From: Syntrophomonadaceae bacterium
GTDB taxonomy: Bacteria; Bacillota; Ch66; Ch109
Assembly: GCA_012512295.1 (NCBI GenBank)
Contig: JAAZDI010000088.1
Coordinates: 1-10,759 of the forward strand
DNA: 10,759 nucleotides
Reading direction: 5' to 3'
Made by a program: the position numbers and the translations under genes. Every line of letters begins with the position of its first letter. Position 1 is the first letter of the stretch. Under the pieces are notes generated by a model. That model did not search any database, was not told the DNA's origin, and saw only the letters and a program-made list of their open reading frames with translations. Below, in pieces: positions 6,001 to 10,759 of this stretch.

Positions 6001-8412
6001 TTGTCCGGGTTGTTTCTAATCATTCTTATTCCATTTTTATACGCTGTTATTGTCCCTTTTATTTTTAAGCGTATTCCGCAGCTTCATACCGGATGGTTTG
6101 TACTGCCTATACCCGTGGTGTTGTTTGTCTATCTAGTTAAGCACATCACTCTTGTGGCAGAGGCAAGCCCCTTTATCCATACGGTCCCGTGGATTCCCTC
6201 TCTGGGAATAAACTTTACAACTTATGTAGACGGGTTAGCACTAATATTCGGGCTGATTATCTCGGGTATAGGTACTTTGGTTACCCTGTATTCTATCTAT
6301 TATTTGTCAAAAGAGCGGGAAGCCTTGGATAACTTCTATGTCTATTTATTATTATTTATGGGCGCGATGCTCGGAGTGGTTTTTTCAGACAATATCCTTG
6401 TTTTATACTTGTTCTGGGAACTGACAAGCATATCTTCCTTTTTATTAATTGCTTACTGGTACCAAAGAAAAGGCTCTCGTTACGGGGCACAAAAGGCACT
6501 ATTGATTACCATTTTTGGAGGATTTGCCATGCTGGCAGGCTTCCTTCTGCTGGCAAATATTACTGATACATTCAGTATTCGCGAAATGATCCTGGAGGCC
6601 GGCGGAATAACTGCCCATCCGCTGTTTTTAACCTCCATGGTATTAATACTGCTGGGGGCCTTTACGAAGTCCGCCCAGTTTCCCTTCCATATCTGGCTGC
6701 CTGATGCCATGGAGGCACCAACGCCAATTAGTGCCTATCTTCATTCAGCCACAATGGTTAAAGCCGGAATTTACCTTATTGCCCGCTTTACCCCTATCTT
6801 TGGCGGAAGTATGGAATGGTTTTGGATAGTTTCCGGAGTGGGGCTGATAACCTTATTCTGGGGTTCATTTTCAGCGGTTAAGCAAAAGGATTTAAAAGCC
6901 ATGCTGGCTTTTTCCACCATCAGTCAGCTGGGACTCATTATCTGTCTGCTTGGGTTAGGTTCAGCAGCCATGTATTATGGACCGGGTGAAAATGCTGTTT
7001 TGTATATCCCGGCAATTCTGGCGGCTATCTTTCATCTTGTTAACCATTCAACTTTTAAAGGTTGTTTATTCATGGTAGTGGGAGTTATAGACCATGAGAC
7101 CGGAACTCGTGATCTTCGAAGACTAGGTGGCCTTATGGGTTTGATGCCGGTTACCTTTACCCTGGCGGTTATCGGCAGTTTTTCCATGGCGGGTCTTCCC
7201 CCATTTAACGGTTTTCTCAGCAAAGAGTTGTTCTTTAAAGGGGTGCTTAATGCTTCCCGACTGGATATTTTTCGTATGGAAACATGGGGTATGTTGTTTC
7301 CGGCTATCGCCTGGATTGCCAGTATTTTTACCTTTATCTACTGCATGATTTTTGTTTTTAAAACATTTACGGGTAAGTATTATCCTCAGAGATTGGAAAA
7401 TATTAAGCCAAAAAAGCCATGGGGAATGCTCTTCCCACCGGCAGTACTAGCCTCATTGGTGATCCTGTTTTTCTTCTTTCCAAATCCTCTGGCTCAATAC
7501 CTTCTTCTGCCGGCGGTGGCCTCCGTTTTGCCTGACTTTGCTGAAGTGGGCCTTGGGCTTGAACCGATTAAAGCTTGGCATGGTTGGACGCCTGAATTGT
7601 TTATGACTATGGGTGTTGTTGGAATTGGTGTTTTCTTGTACATTAATTTTCCTAAATGGTCCGGGATCTACGGTCGGCTTCCTGGGAAATTCAGGTTGAA
7701 TTATATTTATGATAGCCTGCTGAGAATAACCGAAAAATCTTTTGACCGAATAACTCGAGGGTATATGACCGGATTTCTCCGTGACTATCTATTTTACATT
7801 TTTGCTTTCTTTGTCCTTGTGCTGGCTGGAGTAATGTTCGTGTTGAAAAGCTTTGCGTTTAACCCTGCCCTCAATAATTCTATAAGCATATACGAGGTCG
7901 TTTTAGCTCTTGCTATGGTTGGAGCTGCTTTGATGATCTTATTCAGCCGCACTAAGCTGGTTGCCATTATAAGCCTGGGGATAATGGGTTATCTTGTCGC
8001 CATGTTTTTTGTGGTTTTTAGAGCCCCGGATCTAGCCTTAACCCAATTGGTTGTGGAAACAGTAACTACCGTCCTGTTTTTACTGTGTTTTTATTTCCTG
8101 CCGGAGCTAACACCGGAGATAAGGAAAATAGGTTTTAACGCAGCCAATATGGTAGTGGCCCTTGGGGTTGGCCTCCTTGTGACAGCCATGGCTATTTCTG
8201 CTCAAAACAATCGTTTTTTTGCACCTATCTCTTGGTTTTTTGAGAATTCCCATGAATTGGCGGGAGCAAAGAACATAGTCAATGCCATTCTTGTTGATTT
8301 TCGTGGATTTGATACGATGCTCGAAATCCTTGTTTTTTGCATTGCGGGAATAGGTGTCTATACATTGATAAAACTGTGTTTAACGGAGGGGGAGCGCAAT
8401 GAAAACAAATGA
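6001..8412 (+). CDS. mrpA: Na+/H+ antiporter subunit A (MrpA/MnhA)
   Basis: An 803-residue membrane protein, the largest subunit of the Mrp Na+/H+ antiporter, of usual length. Residues about 1-500 are a NuoL/complex I-like proton channel. Glu140 in VLYLFWELTSISSFLL, Lys223 in AFTKSAQFPFHIWLPDAM (His230), Lys254 in SATMVKAGIYLIARF, Lys299, His345/His349 in IFHLVNHSTFKG and Lys408 in FNGFLSKELFFKG are the ionisable membrane residues of such channels. The C-terminal third holds the MrpA-specific domain, with RAPDLALTQLVVETVTTVLF (674-693, Asp677 and Glu686), then DFRGFDTMLEILVF (766-779), as in other MrpA proteins. The TTG start has GGGAGG at 5987-5992, 8 bases upstream, and yields a normal N-terminus (SGLFLIILIPF). 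The 3' end overlaps mrpB by 14 bases. The complex exports Na+ in exchange for H+, for pH and salt tolerance. Confidence 0.96.
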   Translation: MSGLFLIILIPFLYAVIVPFIFKRIPQLHTGWFVLPIPVVLFVYLVKHITLVAEASPFIHTVPWIPSLGINFTTYVDGLALIFGLIISGIGTLVTLYSIYYLSKEREALDNFYVYLLLFMGAMLGVVFSDNILVLYLFWELTSISSFLLIAYWYQRKGSRYGAQKALLITIFGGFAMLAGFLLLANITDTFSIREMILEAGGITAHPLFLTSMVLILLGAFTKSAQFPFHIWLPDAMEAPTPISAYLHSATMVKAGIYLIARFTPIFGGSMEWFWIVSGVGLITLFWGSFSAVKQKDLKAMLAFSTISQLGLIICLLGLGSAAMYYGPGENAVLYIPAILAAIFHLVNHSTFKGCLFMVVGVIDHETGTRDLRRLGGLMGLMPVTFTLAVIGSFSMAGLPPFNGFLSKELFFKGVLNASRLDIFRMETWGMLFPAIAWIASIFTFIYCMIFVFKTFTGKYYPQRLENIKPKKPWGMLFPPAVLASLVILFFFFPNPLAQYLLLPAVASVLPDFAEVGLGLEPIKAWHGWTPELFMTMGVVGIGVFLYINFPKWSGIYGRLPGKFRLNYIYDSLLRITEKSFDRITRGYMTGFLRDYLFYIFAFFVLVLAGVMFVLKSFAFNPALNNSISIYEVVLALAMVGAALMILFSRTKLVAIISLGIMGYLVAMFFVVFRAPDLALTQLVVETVTTVLFLLCFYFLPELTPEIRKIGFNAANMVVALGVGLLVTAMAISAQNNRFFAPISWFFENSHELAGAKNIVNAILVDFRGFDTMLEILVFCIAGIGVYTLIKLCLTEGERNENK

Positions 8413-8839
8413 TGTGATTTTGCAAACGGTAACAAAGGTTGCTACCTTTATCATTTTAACCTTTTCCGTATACCTTTTTTTAGCGGGTCATCACAATCCC
8501 GGAGGGGGATTTATCGGTGGATTGGTGGTAGCTTCAGCCATTACCCTGCTATTTTTGGCTTATGATGTTAAAACAGTACGGGCGGGTTTACCTCCCGTAG
8601 ATTTTAAGATTCTGGCAATTGCCGGTGTTTTGCTTGCAGTTATAACCGGAATGGGATCTTTTGTTTTTGGCAAACCCTTTTTAAGTCATGCCTTTGGCGA
8701 ACTCGATCTGCCGTTTTTTGGGAATACTGAATTTGCCACATCAGTCATTTTTGATGTTGGGGTAGCGTTGGCGGTTTTTGGAACAGCCCTGTCAATTATT
8801 TATACCATAAGTGAGGATATGTGCATATGGAGACGTTAA
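8399..8839 (+). CDS. mrpB: Na+/H+ antiporter subunit B (MrpB/MnhB)
   Basis: A 146-residue MnhB-family subunit with four predicted membrane segments (about 10-28, 36-55, 69-90 and 115-137). The conserved stretch GHHNPGGGFIGGLV (30-43) and TSVIFDVGVALAVFGTA (114-130) are family hallmarks. ATG 8399 lies inside the end of mrpA, with GGAGG at 8385-8389 about 9 bases upstream, so the genes are translationally coupled. The last residues overlap the start of mrpC. Required for assembly and activity of the complex in studied Mrp systems. Confidence 0.95.
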   Translation: MKTNDVILQTVTKVATFIILTFSVYLFLAGHHNPGGGFIGGLVVASAITLLFLAYDVKTVRAGLPPVDFKILAIAGVLLAVITGMGSFVFGKPFLSHAFGELDLPFFGNTEFATSVIFDVGVALAVFGTALSIIYTISEDMCIWRR

Positions 8840-9165
8840 TGGCCGTAATCATTGGCATCCTTTTTTCGATAGGTGCATACCTTATTCTTTCTAAAAGCCT
8901 GCTGAGGATTATTTTGGGATCTTCCGTTATAGCCCATGGCACGCACCTTTTGATAATTACAATGGGTGGGTTAAAAACAGGCGGACCGCCTATATTAGGC
9001 GGAAGGGCTGATTCCTATACCGATCCTCTTCCGCAAGCACTTATTCTTACGGCGATTGTCATTAACTTTGCCTTAACTGCCTTTTTATTGGTGTTGGCTT
9101 ACCGATCTTATGCAAAGTTAGGCACAGATAACATGGATCAACTGAGAGGTATCAATGATGAATAA
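8827..9165 (+). CDS. mrpC: Na+/H+ antiporter subunit C (MrpC/MnhC)
   Basis: A 112-residue NuoK-like subunit with three membrane segments (about 4-22, 27-47 and 70-93). GSSVIAHGTHLLIITMGGL (31-49) and DPLPQALILTAIVINFALTAF (66-86) are typical of MrpC. ATG 8827 gives the usual METLM N-terminus and lies 10 bases after GTGAGG (8811-8816). GTG 8821 is an in-frame alternative adding two residues, but would sit only 4 bases from that site. The gene overlaps mrpB by 13 bases and mrpD by 8. In complex I, NuoK helps link the channel subunits; a similar role is presumed here. Confidence 0.94.
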   Translation: METLMAVIIGILFSIGAYLILSKSLLRIILGSSVIAHGTHLLIITMGGLKTGGPPILGGRADSYTDPLPQALILTAIVINFALTAFLLVLAYRSYAKLGTDNMDQLRGINDE

Positions 9166-10657
9166 TCTTGTTGTTCTTCCATTGCTCATACCACTGCTGG
9201 CCGGACTTATCATGGCAATGTTTAGAAAAAATATTCCCTTTCACCGATGGTTTAGCCTTTTTTCTTTTTCTCTAACCTTTGCTGTTTCTCTTTATCTGAT
9301 TCATCAGGTATCTATTGGAGGAATTCAAATTTTAGAGCTTGGAGGGTGGCCGGCTCCCTTTGGAATTGTGCTGGTTGTGGATATGCTTTCGGCACTTCTT
9401 CTGACGACTACCAGTTTTGTCGGTATTGCTTGTATTTTATTTGCCTTTAAATCTATTGGTGAAGAACGAGAGCAATTCTATTTTTATCCATTGTTCCAAT
9501 TCCTTATTACAGGAGTAAACGGTTCATTTTTAACAGGCGACCTGTTTAATCTCTTTGTCTGTTTTGAGGTGATGCTCATTTCGTCTTATGTGCTGCTTTC
9601 GCTGGGAGGAACCAGGATTCAATTTAGGGAAACCATCAAATATGTTGTAATCAATTCCCTTTCTTCAACCCTCTTTCTGGTAGCAGTAGCTTATTTATAT
9701 GCGTCTGTCGGCACGCTGAATATAGCCCATCTCTCGATCCGCGTTGCAGAAGCCGGGCAGACCGGTTTTATGACGACTATTGCCATACTCTTTTTAACCG
9801 TCTTTAGTTTAAAGGCAGCCCTTTTTCTTTTTTTCTGGCTTCCGGGATCTTATAGTGCTGCGCCGACAGCTATTGCCGCTGTCTTCGGAGCACTTTTGAC
9901 TAAAGTTGGTATTTATGCAATTTTTCGTATGTTTTACCTGGTTTTTTACCACCAGCCTGAGATTACCCATGCGCTGATGGGCGTGATGGCAGCCTTGACT
10001 ATGCTGTTGGGAGGAATTGGTGCGGTTGCCCATTGGGACATTCGCAATATACTGGCTTACAACGTAATTATCGGTGTGGGCTTTATTGTATCGGGATTGG
10101 CGGTTTTTACCTATGTAGCCTTAATAGGTGTCATTTATTACATTATTCATGATATGGTCATGAAAGCACTTTTATTTCTCCTAGGCGGAACCATGATTAG
10201 AATTGTTGGGACAAGTAAACTAAAGGAAATGAGCGGACTTATCCGCAATCATCCATTATTAGGCTGGTTGTTTTTTATAGCTGCTTTTTCCTTGGCCGGA
10301 GTTCCTCCACTAAGTGGGTTCATCGGGAAAATTTTGATTATCCAAGAAGGGTTGGCCAAGGGTGCAGCTAATGCCGGTTTTTACTGGTTGGCCGCAATTG
10401 GCCTATTATCCAGCTTAATGATTATTTATTCGCTAATGAAGATATTCATCAATGGTTTTTGGGGAGAAACCTTCCTTACTCGGAATATGGAAAAAGGAAG
10501 CACGAAGGGGCTGCTGCTTCCCTGTGTGCTTTTGACAACTGTTGGAATTCTTTGGGGAGTTGGGGCAGAAATCTTTTATCCGGTTATTGAACAGGCGGCC
10601 AAGAGCATGTTGAATCCTAATTTTTATATTGAAGCTGTTTTGCGTGAGGTGGTTTAA
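9158..10657 (+). CDS. mrpD: Na+/H+ antiporter subunit D (MrpD/MnhD)
   Basis: A 499-residue NuoN/NuoM-like channel subunit with about 14 membrane segments, normal for MrpD. Glu137 in FVCFEVMLISSYVLLS and Lys219 in VFSLKAALFLFFWLPGSYSAAPTAI are the paired proton-pathway residues of this family. Lys249 in LLTKVGIYAIFR, His331/Lys336 in YYIIHDMVMKALLFLLGG and Lys391 in PPLSGFIGKILI complete the row of charges across the membrane. ATG 9158 is chosen over the adjacent ATG 9155: it is 8 bases from AGAGG (9145-9149), gives the family-typical MNNLVVLPLLIPL, and numbers the key residues as I recall them from Bacillus MrpD (Glu137, Lys219). It overlaps the end of mrpC by 8 bases and is followed with no gap by mrpE. 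Confidence 0.95.
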   Translation: MNNLVVLPLLIPLLAGLIMAMFRKNIPFHRWFSLFSFSLTFAVSLYLIHQVSIGGIQILELGGWPAPFGIVLVVDMLSALLLTTTSFVGIACILFAFKSIGEEREQFYFYPLFQFLITGVNGSFLTGDLFNLFVCFEVMLISSYVLLSLGGTRIQFRETIKYVVINSLSSTLFLVAVAYLYASVGTLNIAHLSIRVAEAGQTGFMTTIAILFLTVFSLKAALFLFFWLPGSYSAAPTAIAAVFGALLTKVGIYAIFRMFYLVFYHQPEITHALMGVMAALTMLLGGIGAVAHWDIRNILAYNVIIGVGFIVSGLAVFTYVALIGVIYYIIHDMVMKALLFLLGGTMIRIVGTSKLKEMSGLIRNHPLLGWLFFIAAFSLAGVPPLSGFIGKILIIQEGLAKGAANAGFYWLAAIGLLSSLMIIYSLMKIFINGFWGETFLTRNMEKGSTKGLLLPCVLLTTVGILWGVGAEIFYPVIEQAAKSMLNPNFYIEAVLREVV

Positions 10658-10759
10658 TTGTCCATCCAATTGGTATTAAATATCTTTATCGCTTTTCTCT
10701 GGATGCTGCTCAATGATGGGTGGAGCAGCCTTGATTTCTTAATTGGCTATATAATAGGA
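10658..10759 (+). CDS. mrpE: Na+/H+ antiporter subunit E (MrpE/MnhE), 5' part only
   Basis: The first 34 codons of mrpE, cut off by the window edge. The gene begins with TTG directly after the mrpD stop and has GAGGTGG at 10646-10652. The visible peptide (SIQLVLNIFIAFLWMLLND, then DFLIGYIIG) has the hydrophobic N-terminal helix, the conserved Trp and the F-x-IGY-hydrophobic pattern of MrpE. Position after mrpD is canonical. mrpF and mrpG would be expected next. Confidence 0.88.
   Translation, partial: MSIQLVLNIFIAFLWMLLNDGWSSLDFLIGYIIG

Noticed and set aside
6480..7223. Minus-strand open frames within mrpA
   Set aside because: They are antisense shadows of a well-supported membrane protein gene with no ribosome sites or recognisable products.

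Overview
The window looks like a chromosome segment from a low-to-mid GC Gram-positive bacterium, most likely a clostridial Firmicute of the Desulfitobacterium/Desulfosporosinus/Dehalobacter kind. This placement is inference, from strong AGGAGG-type ribosome sites, frequent TTG and GTG starts, a bacitracin/VanSR-style sensor plus ABC exporter layout, and protein sequences of clostridial flavour. No phylogenetic marker gene is present.

Left part (about 165-4640, + strand): a histidine kinase and an OmpR/PhoB-type response regulator form one operon with overlapping genes, closed by a weak terminator. A second operon follows, holding an ABC ATPase and an ABC-2 permease with a large outer loop. 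The two operons start from nearly the same promoter module: two or three GTTTAG-type half-sites in 11-bp register, a CTGGCA -35 and a TATAAT -10, with 40 of 55 positions identical and no gaps. The simplest reading is a self-amplifying sensory export system in which the regulator activates both its own operon and the exporter. The ligand is unknown. This part is also richer in G+C than the right part.

Middle (4600-5931): a bidirectional terminator separates the exporter from a convergent minus-strand gene. That gene encodes a free-standing KdpD-type universal stress protein domain with an unrecognised C-terminal extension of about 90 residues. Next comes a short + strand remnant of an IS1634-like transposase (N-terminus only). 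The presumed promoter of the next operon begins 18 bases after its stop codon.

Right part (6001-10759, + strand): the start of an mrp (mnh/sha) multisubunit Na+/H+ antiporter operon in canonical order, mrpA, mrpB, mrpC, mrpD and the first 34 codons of mrpE. The genes overlap or abut, so translation is tightly coupled. MrpA and MrpD carry the membrane Glu and Lys residues expected of proton-pumping, complex I-like antiporter subunits. mrpF and mrpG presumably lie beyond the window.

The most notable items are the duplicated phased promoter/operator module, the KdpD-like USP protein beside a Na+/H+ antiporter, and the repeat structure around the mrp promoter.
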